DNA of 64,000 nucleotides from Gemmatimonas sp. UBA7669 (GCF_002483225.1 NZ_DLHL01000056.1:26020-90019), one strand, 5' to 3'; shown: positions 32,876-42,700, numbered from the stretch's first letter. Notes: a model not told the origin generated them from the sequence alone. Numbers and translations: made by a program.

Positions 32876-34908
32876 GCGCCCGCTCCCGCCACTTCGGTGT
32901 CACGCCCCATCGGGATTTGCGCCACGTAGCCGCTCTCACGTTCGGCACGCTGCGCCTGCGGCCACATCACGATGAGGCCACCAAAGGCCATGATGATGCC
33001 GCCGAACCACACCCACCACACCAGCGGGTTGAAGTGGATGTGCACCGCCGCCGTTTCGCGATCGGCCGCGCCCGTGAACACGAGATACACATCCTGTTGC
33101 ATGGACTCGAGGATACCCACTTCGGTCGACGGCTCGAACGTGGGCTCACCCTGCGTATTCACATGCTGGCGCTTTTCACTGGAAAGCAGGCCCATGGGCT
33201 TGCCGTCCTTGGTGACGTCGAAGGTAACCGACAGCACGCGGCGATTGAGCTGTTCGAAGCTCGAGAGGCCCTGGCTGGTGAACGTCCACTCGTGGCCGTA
33301 CGGGTCCTTGGCCGTGACCGTCTCGCCGGTCTTGAGCAGGGCCGTTACGTCGGTCTTGAACATGAGACCCGCAAAGGCGCAGAACAGCAGCACCACACCG
33401 AAGTGCACGATGTAACCGCCGTAGCGACGGCGATTGCGCGCCACCAGACGCACCGACGCCACGGCAAGCCCTTCGTCATACATGCGGCGGCGGGCGCCGA
33501 TGCCCTTGGCGAACTCCTGCACAATGGTGCCGATGACAAAACCGGCCAGCAGATAGGACACCAGCGCGTAGGGGTCGCGCATGCCGAGCGCGAGCAGCGC
33601 CACCAATGTGGCCACGCCGGCGATCACCGGCCAGGTGAACTGCCGCTGCAGATTGCTGACCGACGCCTTGCGCCACGCGATCAGCGGTCCGATACCGGTG
33701 AGCGCCAGCAGCAGCAACCCGAGGGGCGCGTTCACCGAATTGAAGAACGGCGGACCCACCGTGATCTTGTCGCCCTTCACCCACTCGCTGAGAATGGGGA
33801 AGATGGTGCCCCAGAGCGTGGCGAAGCAGATGCCGATGAGCACCAGATTGTTGTACAGGAAGGCGGCCTCGCGGCTCACCATGCTTTCCAGTTCGGCCTT
33901 GGCCTGCAGGTCGTTGAGCCGCGTGCTCACCAGCCAGGCCGTGAGCGCCGTGGCCGCAATGAGGAAGCCCAGGAACCAGTTGCCCACGTTGGACTGCGCG
34001 AAGGCATGCACGCTCTCGATGATGCCCGAGCGCGTGATGAAGGTGCCAAGGATGGTGAGCAGGAAGGACAGCACCACCAGCGTCACGTTCCACTTGCGCA
34101 GCATGCCGCGCTTTTCCTGGATCATGATGCTGTGCAGGAAAGCCGTCACCGTGAGCCACGGCAGGAAGGAGGAGTTCTCCACGGCATCCCAGGCCCAGTA
34201 GCCCGACCAGCCCAATTCCACATAGGCCCACCACATGCCCAGCACAATACCGATGGTCAGGAAGAACCAGCTCACCAGTGCCCAGCGACGCACGGCACCC
34301 AACCACTGCGCATCAAGCTGGCGCGTAATGAGCGCGCCCACGGCAAAGGCAAACGGCACCGACGTGGCGATGTAGCCGAGGTACAGCATGGGCGGATGCG
34401 CGGCCATGCCCGGATTCTGCAGCTGCGGGTTCATGCCGCGGCCGTCGATGGGCACCCAGTCGAGACGCTCGTAGGGATTGGCGCCGAATGCCGTCGTCAT
34501 GAGGAAGAACAACGACACCACACCCAGCGTCCCTGTCACATACGGCATCATGCCGCGGTTGCTCTGCCGGTTGGCAAACACCGCGATAGCCGAGTACAGG
34601 GTGAGGATGAGCACCCAGAACAGCATCGACCCGGCCTGACCGGCCCAGAACGCCGTGAAGGTGTAAACCTTCGGCAGATTCGCGCTGGTATACGAGGCGA
34701 CGAACTTGATCGAGAAATCGTGGGTGAACAACGCCACCCAGAGGCCGATCGAGGCGAGGAGAGTGAAGAAGAAGGTGGCGTACATGGCACGCTCACCGCT
34801 CTTCACCAGGTCGGCGCGGCCCTGAAGCCCGCCAGAGAACGACACGGTAGTCGTCCAGGCGGCCATGAGCAGGGCCACCCAGAGTGACAGTTCACCAACG
34901 AGAATCAT
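32872..34908 (-). CDS. ccmF: heme lyase CcmF/NrfE family
   Basis: The 678-residue polytopic protein attaches heme to apocytochromes. The tryptophan-rich heme-handling motif (WSGYWAWDAVENSSFLPWL) is near residues 228-246, preceded by GMWWAYVELG. About 15 hydrophobic segments and a large late periplasmic loop fit CcmF. The gene follows ccmE by 42 bases and overlaps ccmH. CcmA, B, C and D are not in this window. Confidence 0.93.
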   Translation of the reverse strand: MILVGELSLWVALLMAAWTTTVSFSGGLQGRADLVKSGERAMYATFFFTLLASIGLWVALFTHDFSIKFVASYTSANLPKVYTFTAFWAGQAGSMLFWVLILTLYSAIAVFANRQSNRGMMPYVTGTLGVVSLFFLMTTAFGANPYERLDWVPIDGRGMNPQLQNPGMAAHPPMLYLGYIATSVPFAFAVGALITRQLDAQWLGAVRRWALVSWFFLTIGIVLGMWWAYVELGWSGYWAWDAVENSSFLPWLTVTAFLHSIMIQEKRGMLRKWNVTLVVLSFLLTILGTFITRSGIIESVHAFAQSNVGNWFLGFLIAATALTAWLVSTRLNDLQAKAELESMVSREAAFLYNNLVLIGICFATLWGTIFPILSEWVKGDKITVGPPFFNSVNAPLGLLLLALTGIGPLIAWRKASVSNLQRQFTWPVIAGVATLVALLALGMRDPYALVSYLLAGFVIGTIVQEFAKGIGARRRMYDEGLAVASVRLVARNRRRYGGYIVHFGVVLLFCAFAGLMFKTDVTALLKTGETVTAKDPYGHEWTFTSQGLSSFEQLNRRVLSVTFDVTKDGKPMGLLSSEKRQHVNTQGEPTFEPSTEVGILESMQQDVYLVFTGAADRETAAVHIHFNPLVWWVWFGGIIMAFGGLIVMWPQAQRAERESGYVAQIPMGRDTEVAGAGA

Positions 34909-34950
34909 CTGAGGCCTCGTGCCACGGATGTGGCGCGGTCGACGATGGAG

Positions 34951-35406
34951 TTACGCCTTGGGGACCGAGGCGGGATGCTGGGCGCCGGCCGGATACTGGC
35001 CGGGCTGGCCCGGGGCATTCTCATAACGGGACGCGCACTTGGCCAACAGCGTTGTGGCCTGGAAGGTGCCACTGGCATCCAGCCGACCCTCGACCACCAC
35101 GTCCACGCCATCGGTGAACGTGTCAGGAGCGACGCCGCGATAGTGCACCTTGTAGGTCTGCGTGCCGTCGGTCATGCGGAACGTGAGTTCCCGACCGCTC
35201 GGATCGCGGTCAATCGACCCGGCTTCCACCCGTGCGCCCACCTTCACGCCATTCTTCTGGAAGCGCGGGCTGTCGGCCACCTTGGCCGCCAGTTCAGTGG
35301 GCGTGAGGTAATAGGTGGCCGTCTCGTCGATCGAGCTGGCCATCAGGTAGCTGGCGGTGCCGAGGACCAGCACGCCGCCGAGCAGGAACTTGTTGCGAGC
35401 TTTCAT
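34951..35406 (-). CDS. ccmE: heme chaperone CcmE, cysteine type (CxxxY)
   Basis: CcmE carries heme from CcmC to CcmF. The 151-residue product has an N-terminal membrane anchor (about 7-24) and the OB-fold region with TPTELAAKV, GVKVGARVEAGSI and VVVEGRLD. The usual heme-binding motif LAKHxxxY reads LAKC124ASRY128, so Cys replaces the covalent heme-binding His. Such CxxxY CcmEs are known from Desulfovibrio and archaea. The C-terminal tail is Pro/Gly/Gln-rich. It is the first gene of the operon. Confidence 0.88.
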   Translation of the reverse strand: MKARNKFLLGGVLVLGTASYLMASSIDETATYYLTPTELAAKVADSPRFQKNGVKVGARVEAGSIDRDPSGRELTFRMTDGTQTYKVHYRGVAPDTFTDGVDVVVEGRLDASGTFQATTLLAKCASRYENAPGQPGQYPAGAQHPASVPKA

Positions 35407-35497
35407 GATGCCGCCGCCCTGTGAGGGTCCGGTGAGGATACCTGCAAGATAGCCCCGAAGGTCCCCTTCCCGTCAGTGCTGAACGGATTCTGGGGCG

Positions 35498-36979
35498 CTA
35501 TTGCTCCCGGTCACGTGCCCAGGCCAGTGTGGTCCGGACCGCGCGTCTCCAGCCGGCGTAGGCAGTGGACGCCGCCTCAGCCCCTTCGGCCGACGGCTCA
35601 AAGCGATCGAAGCGCCGACCGGCCAGAAACTCGCTCGCATCCCGCCAGACACCGGTCGCCAGACCCGCGAGCCCGGCCGCACCCAACGCCGTGGTCTCCA
35701 CCAGATCCGGCCGCTCCACCGGCACATGCAGCACGTCGGCCTGGAACTGCATGAGCCAATCGTTGCCCGTGGCGCCACCGTCCACACGCAGCCGGTCGAA
35801 GGGCACCTGCCCCTGCGTGCGCATGTCGCCCAGCACGTCACGCGTGGCATAGGCCATGGCCTCGAGCGCGGCCCGCGCGAAATGCGCCGCCGTCGTGCCC
35901 CGCGTCAGTCCCACGATCGTGCCGCGCGCGTTGGGCTCCCAGTCCGGCGCGCCCAGCCCCACCAGGGCCGGCACGAAGTACACCCCCTCATTGGATGGCA
36001 GCGACCGCGCCATGGCCTCGGTGTCCTTGCTGGAAGCAATCACGCCGAGGCCATCTCGCAGCCACTGCACCGCCGCGCCAGCCACGAAGATGCTGGCCTC
36101 GAGCGCAAAGACCGGTTGACCCGTGGCGTCGCAGGCAATGGTCGTGAGCAAACCGGAGCCGGGTGCCGGCCGGTGCGCCCCGGTGTTGAGCAGCAGGAAG
36201 GCGCCCGTGCCATAGGTGTTCTTGCCGTCGCCGGGTGCCCACCCCCCCTGACCAAACAGGGCCGATTGCTGATCACCGGCAATGCCTGCAATGGGCACCA
36301 CCGCCCCCAGCGTGGCCATGGTGCTGTGCCCCACTTCACCACTCGACGGCACGATGCGTGGTAGCACCTCCATGGGCACGCCAAACAGCGCGCACAACTC
36401 CGGCGACCATGTGCGCGTGCCCAGATCGTACAGCATGGTCCGCGAGGCATTCGTGTGGTCGGTGACATGCGCCGCCCCACCCGTGAGGTGCCACACCAGC
36501 CAACTGTCGATGGTGCCCGCCGCCAACTCGCCACGTGCAGCGCGCGCCGCGTGATCATGCTGCGCGAGCAACCACTCGAGCTTGGTGGCACTGAAGTACG
36601 GATCGGTGACGAGCCCCGTCCGCTCGGCAATCATGCTGGCCTGCGGCGCGAGGGCGGCACAGCGCTCCGCGGTTCGTCTGTCCTGCCACACGATCGCGCG
36701 ATGCACCGCCCGTCCGGTGGCACGCTCCCACAGGACGATGGTCTCGCGCTGATTGGTGATGCCCACCGCCGCCGGCGTCTCACCAGCCGCCGCGATGGCC
36801 TCGCGCGCCGCGCTCAGTGTCTTCTCGAGAATCTCGTGCGGGTCGTGCTCCACCCAACCGGGCGCCGGAAAGTGCTGCGTGATTTCCCGGTAGGCGCGAG
36901 CGCGCACCTGCCCGTCGTGCGCAATCATGAGACAGGTGGTCCCAGTAGTCCCCTGGTCGATGGCCAGCACACAGGTCAT
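35498..36979 (-). CDS. glpK: glycerol kinase
   Basis: Glycerol kinase, 493 aa, makes sn-glycerol-3-phosphate from glycerol and ATP. The N-terminal phosphate loop is AIDQGTTGTTC. Substrate-binding and FGGY signatures include GITNQRET, AIVWQDRRT and the C-terminal GGATGNDWLMQFQ followed by TALGAAGLAG. It ends 91 bases before ccmE in the same orientation and starts 63 bases after mtnA. No GlpF or GlpD is in the window. Confidence 0.93.
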   Translation of the reverse strand: MTCVLAIDQGTTGTTCLMIAHDGQVRARAYREITQHFPAPGWVEHDPHEILEKTLSAAREAIAAAGETPAAVGITNQRETIVLWERATGRAVHRAIVWQDRRTAERCAALAPQASMIAERTGLVTDPYFSATKLEWLLAQHDHAARAARGELAAGTIDSWLVWHLTGGAAHVTDHTNASRTMLYDLGTRTWSPELCALFGVPMEVLPRIVPSSGEVGHSTMATLGAVVPIAGIAGDQQSALFGQGGWAPGDGKNTYGTGAFLLLNTGAHRPAPGSGLLTTIACDATGQPVFALEASIFVAGAAVQWLRDGLGVIASSKDTEAMARSLPSNEGVYFVPALVGLGAPDWEPNARGTIVGLTRGTTAAHFARAALEAMAYATRDVLGDMRTQGQVPFDRLRVDGGATGNDWLMQFQADVLHVPVERPDLVETTALGAAGLAGLATGVWRDASEFLAGRRFDRFEPSAEGAEAASTAYAGWRRAVRTTLAWARDREQ

Positions 36980-37042
36980 GCAGTGTCTCCGGAAGACGGC
37001 GAACGGTTTCGCGTTGCGGCAGACACCGCGGCCTGGCGACGA

Positions 37043-38056
37043 TCAGGGCGACTCGTCGTCGACGGCGAAGGGCGGCTCCACGAACCCGCGATCGGTGAGG
37101 TAGGCAGTGACGAACGCACGGGGGGTAACATCGAAGGCCGGGTTCCACGCCGGCACCGACGCCGGCAAGTCGCCGAGTTCGTCGGCCTGCCGATGTTCGA
37201 TGACGATATGCGTGCCGGTGGGCGTGGCCCCATCGATGGTACTCCACGGCGCGGCCACATAAAAAGGCACGCCGTGCGCCTGCGCCGCCAGCGCCACGCC
37301 ATAGGTGCCGATCTTGTTGGCCACATCGCCGTTGGCCGTGATGCGGTCGGCGCCCACGATCACGAGGTCCACGAGGCCCTGCGCAATGAGCGAGGCCGCG
37401 GCGCCATCGGGCAGCACACTGACGTTGATGCCGGCGCGTGCGAGTTCCCAGGCCGTGAGTCGGGCGCCTTGCCTGAGCGGTCGGGTTTCGTCGGCATACA
37501 CGGTGAGCGCGCGACCGCGGGCATGCGCGGTGTACAGCGGTGCCAGCGCCGTACCAATGCCGGCCGTGGCCAACGCCCCCGCATTGCAGTGGGTGAGCAC
37601 GCGGGCACCATCCGGAATGATGGACAGGCCATGCATGCCGATGCGTTCGCACATCGCCGCGTCTTCTGCCCGGATGGCTTCGGCTTCGTCTGCGAGCACG
37701 GCAAGCAGCTCGTCGTTGCGCACCGCCTCGGTGACCCGCTGCATGCGCTCAACGGCCCAGGCCAGATTGACCGCCGTGGGCCGGGCCGAGGCGAGTCGCG
37801 GCGCATATTCGGTCAGGAGATGCCGGGCCCGTGCGCCATCACCGCCACTCGCGTTGCGCAGCGCGACGCTGAGCCCGATGGCAGCGGCCACGCCGATGGC
37901 CGGTGCGCCTCGCACCGCGAGCGTGCGAATGGCGTCAATGACCTCATCCAGCGAGACGAGATCGCACTGCTGCTCGATGCCGGGCAGCAAACGCTGGTCG
38001 ATGATGCGAAGAGCTTGGCGGTCCGGAGACCAGCCGACGGCGCGTGGTGGTTGCAC
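37043..38056 (-). CDS. mtnA: S-methyl-5-thioribose-1-phosphate isomerase
   Basis: MtnA converts methylthioribose-1-phosphate to methylthioribulose-1-phosphate in methionine salvage. The 337-residue protein has the substrate motif RGAPAIG (49-55), the catalytic C157 in THCNAGALAT and the catalytic D237 in VGADRITANGDVANKIGTY. It is divergent from the enoyl-CoA hydratase gene. No other salvage gene is adjacent. Confidence 0.95.
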   Translation of the reverse strand: MQPPRAVGWSPDRQALRIIDQRLLPGIEQQCDLVSLDEVIDAIRTLAVRGAPAIGVAAAIGLSVALRNASGGDGARARHLLTEYAPRLASARPTAVNLAWAVERMQRVTEAVRNDELLAVLADEAEAIRAEDAAMCERIGMHGLSIIPDGARVLTHCNAGALATAGIGTALAPLYTAHARGRALTVYADETRPLRQGARLTAWELARAGINVSVLPDGAAASLIAQGLVDLVIVGADRITANGDVANKIGTYGVALAAQAHGVPFYVAAPWSTIDGATPTGTHIVIEHRQADELGDLPASVPAWNPAFDVTPRAFVTAYLTDRGFVEPPFAVDDESP

Positions 38057-38163
38057 GAAAGCAAACTACAACGGCACCCGTGCAAACCCGACGTAACAGT
38101 ATGATCACGCCTGCCTCTGGCCCCCCGTTTAGATTTCCGGCCCGACCTCCAACCGCCCCGGAT

Positions 38164-38943
38164 ATGTCCTACCAGTTTCTGCAGTTCGACGTGGCCGACC
38201 GCATCGCCACCATCACGGTCAATCGCCCTGACAAGCTCAACGCGCTCAACGACGCGACGATTGCGGAGTTGGGAGCGGCCATCGACGAGGCCATTCAGCG
38301 AGACGACGTGGCCGGCGTGCTCCTGACCGGCGCCGGCCGGGCCTTCATTGCCGGCGCTGACATTTCCGAGCTGGAAAGCCAGTCGCCGCTCGATGGTCAG
38401 CGTCGGGCCCGGGTGGGCCAGGCCATTTTCCGCCGCTTCGAAACCAGCCCCAAGCCCACCATGGCCGTGATCAATGGCTTTGCGCTGGGCGGTGGGTGTG
38501 AGCTGGCCATGGCCTGTCATGTGCGCCTGGCGAGCGAAAAGGCCAAGCTGGGTCAGCCCGAGGTCAAGTTGGGTATCGTGCCCGGGTACGGTGGCACGCA
38601 GCGCCTGCCGCGGCTCGTGGGTCGCGGCGCGGCCCTCAAGCTGCTGCTCACCGGCGACATGATTGACGCGGCCGAAGCGCACCGTCTTGGCCTGGTCGAT
38701 CAGGTGGTCGCTCCCGAGGCGCTCATGGACACGGCCCGTGCCGTCATGGGCAGCATGGTGGCCAACGCGCCGTTGGCTCTGGCCGGATGCATTGAAGCCG
38801 TGAACCGCGGGCAGGACACGGATCTGGTGCAGGGCTGCACCATCGAAAGTGATTTCTTCGGCCTGCTGTCTGCCACGGCTGACATGCGCGAGGGCATGCG
38901 CGCGTTTCTCGAGAAGCGCGCACCCAACTTCACGGGCGCCTGA
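38164..38943 (+). CDS. enoyl-CoA hydratase/isomerase family (crotonase)
   Basis: The 259-residue crotonase hydrates 2-enoyl-CoA thioesters in fatty-acid oxidation. Both catalytic glutamates are present: E113 in GGGCELAMAC and E133 in GQPEVKLG. The oxyanion-hole region AFIAGADISEL and GIVPGYGGTQRLPRLVG match the family well. The ATG at 38164 was chosen because the upstream frame is not conserved. Confidence 0.93.
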   Translation: MSYQFLQFDVADRIATITVNRPDKLNALNDATIAELGAAIDEAIQRDDVAGVLLTGAGRAFIAGADISELESQSPLDGQRRARVGQAIFRRFETSPKPTMAVINGFALGGGCELAMACHVRLASEKAKLGQPEVKLGIVPGYGGTQRLPRLVGRGAALKLLLTGDMIDAAEAHRLGLVDQVVAPEALMDTARAVMGSMVANAPLALAGCIEAVNRGQDTDLVQGCTIESDFFGLLSATADMREGMRAFLEKRAPNFTGA

Positions 38944-39009
38944 TCGTCGGTTGCTGCGGGGCCGGTGTGTGTCGTGCCGGCTCCGCAGCTATCGGCGTGC
39001 TGCGGCTAC

Positions 39010-40134
39010 ATGCTCGCACATCTCGCGCTTCGCGACTATCGCAATCTTGCCTCGCTTGACCTGACGGTTCCGGCCGCCGGGCTCGTGGTGGTGGGCGAGA
39101 ACGGCCAGGGCAAGACCAACCTGCTCGAGGCCGTCGCCTACCTCGCGCTGCTGCGTTCGTTTCGCGGCGCGCGCGATGTCGACGTCGTGCGCTTTGGCGC
39201 GCCGGCCTTCCATGTGCGCGCAACGCTCTCGGCGCCTGCCCGCTGTCATACGGTGGGTGTGGGCTTTGAGCGGGCCAGCAAGCGCAAGCGCGCCACACTC
39301 GATGGCGTGGAACAGACACGCCTCACCCAGGCGCTTGGCGCTCTGCCCTCCGTGGAGTTTTCGCCGGCTGACGTTTCTCTCGTCGCGGGCGGTCCGGGTG
39401 AACGGCGGCACTACCTCGATGTCATGCTGGCGCTGTCGTCACCGGCGTACCTGCAGGCGCTGCAGCAGTACCGCGCCGCGCTGCTGCGCCGCAACGCCAC
39501 CTTGCGTGCCTTGCAGCTCTCGGGCACGCGCCATGCGCCGGCTGACGAGCGGGTGAGTGTATGGGAGCCCGCGCTGGCGGAGTCGGGTGGCGTGGTGATC
39601 GCGGCCCGGCAACGCTTTGTTGCGGAGCACGCCGAGGGGTATGCGGCGTTGTGCGCGCAAATCGGTGAGCGGGACCTCGCCCACCTGCGCTACCAGAGCG
39701 TGAGCAGTGATGCCGGCGCGCCAGGCGACCATGCCGCACAGCAGCAGGCACTCCTGGCCGCGATGGCGGCGCAGCGTGGCAACGAGTTGCGTCGCGGCAC
39801 CACGCTGGTGGGTCCACATCGCGATGATCTGGTCCTGCAACTCGGAGGGCGCGATCTGCGCACCTTTGGTTCAGCCGGTCAGCAGCGCAGCGCAGCCATT
39901 GCCCTTCGATTGCTCGAACTGGCGGTCTTGACGCGGGCCTTGGGTCACGCGCCCTTGCTGCTGCTCGATGACCCCTTTGCGGAACTGGATCTGGGTCGCG
40001 CGGCGCGGGTGCTGGACCTGCTCGAAGCCGCTGGCGCCGCGCAGGTGCTCTTGGCCGTGCCGCGCGAGGAGGATATCCCGCCGGCCTACACGCGGCTCGA
40101 GCGGCGCGTGATGCGGGGTGGGGTGCTGGGGTAG
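39010..40134 (+). CDS. recF: DNA replication and repair protein RecF
   Basis: RecF (374 aa) is an SMC-like ATPase that works with RecO and RecR at gaps. Walker A is GENGQGKTN (29-37), the signature region is FGSAGQQRSAAIALRL and Walker B is LLLLDDPFAELD. The start is at ATG 39010 (MLAHLALRDYRNL). It lies in the recF-dciA-gyrB arrangement common near replication origins, but dnaA and dnaN are not present here. Confidence 0.95.
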   Translation: MLAHLALRDYRNLASLDLTVPAAGLVVVGENGQGKTNLLEAVAYLALLRSFRGARDVDVVRFGAPAFHVRATLSAPARCHTVGVGFERASKRKRATLDGVEQTRLTQALGALPSVEFSPADVSLVAGGPGERRHYLDVMLALSSPAYLQALQQYRAALLRRNATLRALQLSGTRHAPADERVSVWEPALAESGGVVIAARQRFVAEHAEGYAALCAQIGERDLAHLRYQSVSSDAGAPGDHAAQQQALLAAMAAQRGNELRRGTTLVGPHRDDLVLQLGGRDLRTFGSAGQQRSAAIALRLLELAVLTRALGHAPLLLLDDPFAELDLGRAARVLDLLEAAGAAQVLLAVPREEDIPPAYTRLERRVMRGGVLG

Positions 40135-40160
40135 CAGGCGGTGGGCGGCAACCCTGAACT

Positions 40161-40251
40161 CAACACTTTGACTCAAACCTCACAGCTGACCGAACTCGCC
40201 GACGCTGCGTAGTTCGGTGAGCTTTGAGCTCTGAGTTGAAGTTTTGTGTTG
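40161..40251. repeat. imperfect palindrome between recF and dciA
   Basis: The left arm (40161-40196, CAACAC... to ...CCGAACT) and the right arm (40211-40251, AGTTCGG... to ...GTGTTG) are imperfect inverted copies, with the closest match in the inner 7 bp and the outer 6 bp. The 14-base centre is CGCCGACGCTGCGT. The tract is more AT-rich than its surroundings. A large RNA hairpin or remnant of a mobile repeat is possible. It ends about 20 bases before the dciA start codon. Confidence 0.55.
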
Positions 40252-40271
40252 CGAGTCGGTACGCTTCAGCA

Positions 40272-40583
40272 ATGTCAGATCCCCGCAAACGCTCCCCCGC
40301 CAAACTCGGTGACGTCGTGGCCTCCGTGCTCGAGCACGCGGGGCTGTCGGGTCGTGTGGCGCAGGCGGCGGTCATTCCCGAATGGCCGCGGCTGGTGGGA
40401 CCGCAGATTGCCGAGGTCACCGAGCCGCTGTTGCTGCAGCAGGATGGCACGCTGTGCGTGGCGGTGCGCACCCATGCGTGGATGCAGGAACTGACCCTGC
40501 TGGAGCCCGAGTTGCTGGGGTCGCTGAACGGCGATCCGGCACGGCCGCCAATTACCCGGCTGCGCTGGATGCTGCGCCGCTGA
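40272..40583 (+). CDS. dciA: DUF721 / DciA-like replicative helicase operator
   Basis: The 103-residue protein matches the DciA (DUF721) family, which helps load the replicative helicase in bacteria lacking DnaC. Key features are the N-terminal basic LGDVVASVLEHAGL and the central QAAVIPEWPRLVGPQIAEVTEP, followed by LCVAVRTHAWMQELTLLEPELL. The position between recF and gyrB supports the call. The ATG at 40272 gives the conserved length. Confidence 0.88.
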   Translation: MSDPRKRSPAKLGDVVASVLEHAGLSGRVAQAAVIPEWPRLVGPQIAEVTEPLLLQQDGTLCVAVRTHAWMQELTLLEPELLGSLNGDPARPPITRLRWMLRR

Positions 40584-40644
40584 CCCGCTTCGGGCCGCCA
40601 GCGCAAGCTATTGAAAAACAACAACTTGCGCGAATTGCGCGCGG

Positions 40645-40673
40645 TTGCTTCCGCCCTCCCGATCGGGTATATT
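40645..40673 (+). promoter_or_regulatory. gyrB promoter
   Basis: TTGCTT (40645-40650) and TATATT (40668-40673) are separated by exactly 17 bases. Transcription would start near 40680, giving a leader of about 56 bases before the gyrB ATG. The match to a housekeeping sigma consensus is good. Confidence 0.7.
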
Positions 40674-40735
40674 TCGGGGTTGTGTTTCCGGGCCAGTTTT
40701 CGCCCGGACGATCTCCCCTCCGGCAGCAACCAGCA

Positions 40736-42700
40736 ATGGCCAACAGCAGCAGCGAGTCCGAGAAGGAATACAGCGCAGGTAGTATCACCGTACTCAAGGG
40801 ACTCGAAGCGGTCCGCAAGCGCCCGGGCATGTACATCGGCTCCACGTCGGCGCGCGGTCTGCACCACCTCGTCTACGAGGTGGTGGACAACTCCATCGAC
40901 GAAGCCATGGCGGGACACGCCACGCGCGTGCACGTCACCATCCATGAGGACAATTCCATTTCCGTCGAGGATGACGGCCGTGGCATTCCCGTGGATGTGC
41001 ATCCAGTGGAGAAGTTGCCCGGTGTGGAGATCGCGCTCACCGTGCTGCACGCCGGCGGCAAGTTCGAGAAAGACGCCTACGCGGTGTCCGGTGGTCTGCA
41101 CGGCGTCGGCGTGTCGGTGGTGAATGCGCTCTCCGACAGCCTCAAGGTGTGGGTGAAGCAGCAGGGCAAGGAGCACTACATGGACTTTGCCCGTGGCACC
41201 ACCACCACGAAGCTCAAGGTGCTGCGCAACGTGCCGGCCAAGGAAACCGGCACCAAGGTGTGGTTCAAGCCCGACGCGACGATCTTCCAGGAGACGACGC
41301 GCTACGAATGGGCCACACTGGCCAGCCGCCTGCGTGAATTGTCGTATCTCAACAAGGGCATTCAGATCACGCTCCGCGATGAGCGCCCGGAAGAATTCCG
41401 CGACGGGCAGCCGCGCGAGGAAGTGTTCTACGCGCGCGGCGGCCTCAAGGAGATGGTCACCTTCCTCATCGGCAGCAAGAAGCCGCTGCATCAGGATGTG
41501 GTGTATCTCGATACAAGCCGCGACGGCATCGGCATCGAGATGGCCATGCAGTACAACGACTCCTACGCCGACAACGTCTTTTCCTTCGTCAACAACATCA
41601 ACACCCATGAGGGCGGCACGCACCTCACGGGCTTCAAGAGCGCGCTCACCTCGGTCATCAACAAGTACATCGAGAAGTCGAGCAACCTCAACAAGAAGGA
41701 CAAGGAAATCCGCCTGTCCGGCGATGACGTGCGCGAAGGCCTCACCGCCGTACTCTCGGTGAAGGTGCGCGAGCCGCAGTTCGAAGGGCAGACCAAGACC
41801 AAGCTGGGCAACTCCGAGGCCGAAGGCGCGGTGCGCAGCGTCATCAACGAGCTGCTCTCGCAGTACCTCGAGGAGCACCCGAAGACGGCCAACGCCATCA
41901 TCGACAAGGCCATCTCGGCGGCGCGGGCCCGCGAGGCTGCGCGCAAGGCGCGCGATCTCACACGCAAGAAGAGCGCGCTCGATGTGGCGGCGTTGCCCGG
42001 CAAGTTGGCCGACTGCTCTCTCTCGGACCCCACGCTGTGCGAGATCTATCTGGTTGAGGGTGACTCCGCCGGTGGTTCCGCCAAGCAGGGCCGCAAGCGT
42101 GATTTCCAGGCCATTCTGCCGCTGCGCGGCAAGATCATCAATGTGGAGAAGGCGCGCTTTGACAAGGTGCTCTCCAACGAGGAAATCCGCACCATCATCA
42201 CGGCCATCGGCACCGGCATCAAGGAGGAGTTCGATCTCTCCAAGGCCCGGTACCACAAGATCATCATCATGACGGACGCCGACGTGGACGGCGCGCACAT
42301 CCGCACGCTGCTGCTCACGTTCTTCTTCCGTCAGATGCCCGAGCTCATCGATGCGGGCTTCATGTACATCGCCCAGCCGCCGCTCTATCGCGTGGCCAAG
42401 GGCAAGGAAGAGTTCTACGCCTACTCCGAAAAGGAGCGCGACGCCTATGCCGAGCGGCTTGGCGGACCGGAAGGGCGCGGCAACATCATGGTGCAGCGCT
42501 ACAAGGGTCTCGGTGAAATGAACCCCGAGCAGCTCTGGAAGACCACCATGGATCCGGAAACCCGCACCATGTTCCGCGTCACGATGGACGACGCGGTGGT
42601 TGCCGACCAGACCTTCCAGACCCTGATGGGTGACGACGTCGAGCCGCGTCGTCTGTTCATCGAAACCAACGCGCGCTTCGTGAGCAATCTCGACATCTGA
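40736..42700 (+). CDS. gyrB: DNA gyrase subunit B
   Basis: GyrB (654 aa) is the ATPase subunit of gyrase, of the shorter type lacking the 165-residue insert of E. coli. The GHKL site is EVVDNSIDEAMAG, with GRGIPVD and GLHGVGVSVVNALS. The TOPRIM acidic residues are in EGDSAGGSAKQGRKR and TDADVDGAHI. The C-terminus ends with RRLFIETNARFVSNLDI. The start is at ATG 40736 (MANSSSES), well spaced from the promoter. The nearby gyrA is not seen in this window. Confidence 0.97.
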   Translation: MANSSSESEKEYSAGSITVLKGLEAVRKRPGMYIGSTSARGLHHLVYEVVDNSIDEAMAGHATRVHVTIHEDNSISVEDDGRGIPVDVHPVEKLPGVEIALTVLHAGGKFEKDAYAVSGGLHGVGVSVVNALSDSLKVWVKQQGKEHYMDFARGTTTTKLKVLRNVPAKETGTKVWFKPDATIFQETTRYEWATLASRLRELSYLNKGIQITLRDERPEEFRDGQPREEVFYARGGLKEMVTFLIGSKKPLHQDVVYLDTSRDGIGIEMAMQYNDSYADNVFSFVNNINTHEGGTHLTGFKSALTSVINKYIEKSSNLNKKDKEIRLSGDDVREGLTAVLSVKVREPQFEGQTKTKLGNSEAEGAVRSVINELLSQYLEEHPKTANAIIDKAISAARAREAARKARDLTRKKSALDVAALPGKLADCSLSDPTLCEIYLVEGDSAGGSAKQGRKRDFQAILPLRGKIINVEKARFDKVLSNEEIRTIITAIGTGIKEEFDLSKARYHKIIIMTDADVDGAHIRTLLLTFFFRQMPELIDAGFMYIAQPPLYRVAKGKEEFYAYSEKERDAYAERLGGPEGRGNIMVQRYKGLGEMNPEQLWKTTMDPETRTMFRVTMDDAVVADQTFQTLMGDDVEPRRLFIETNARFVSNLDI

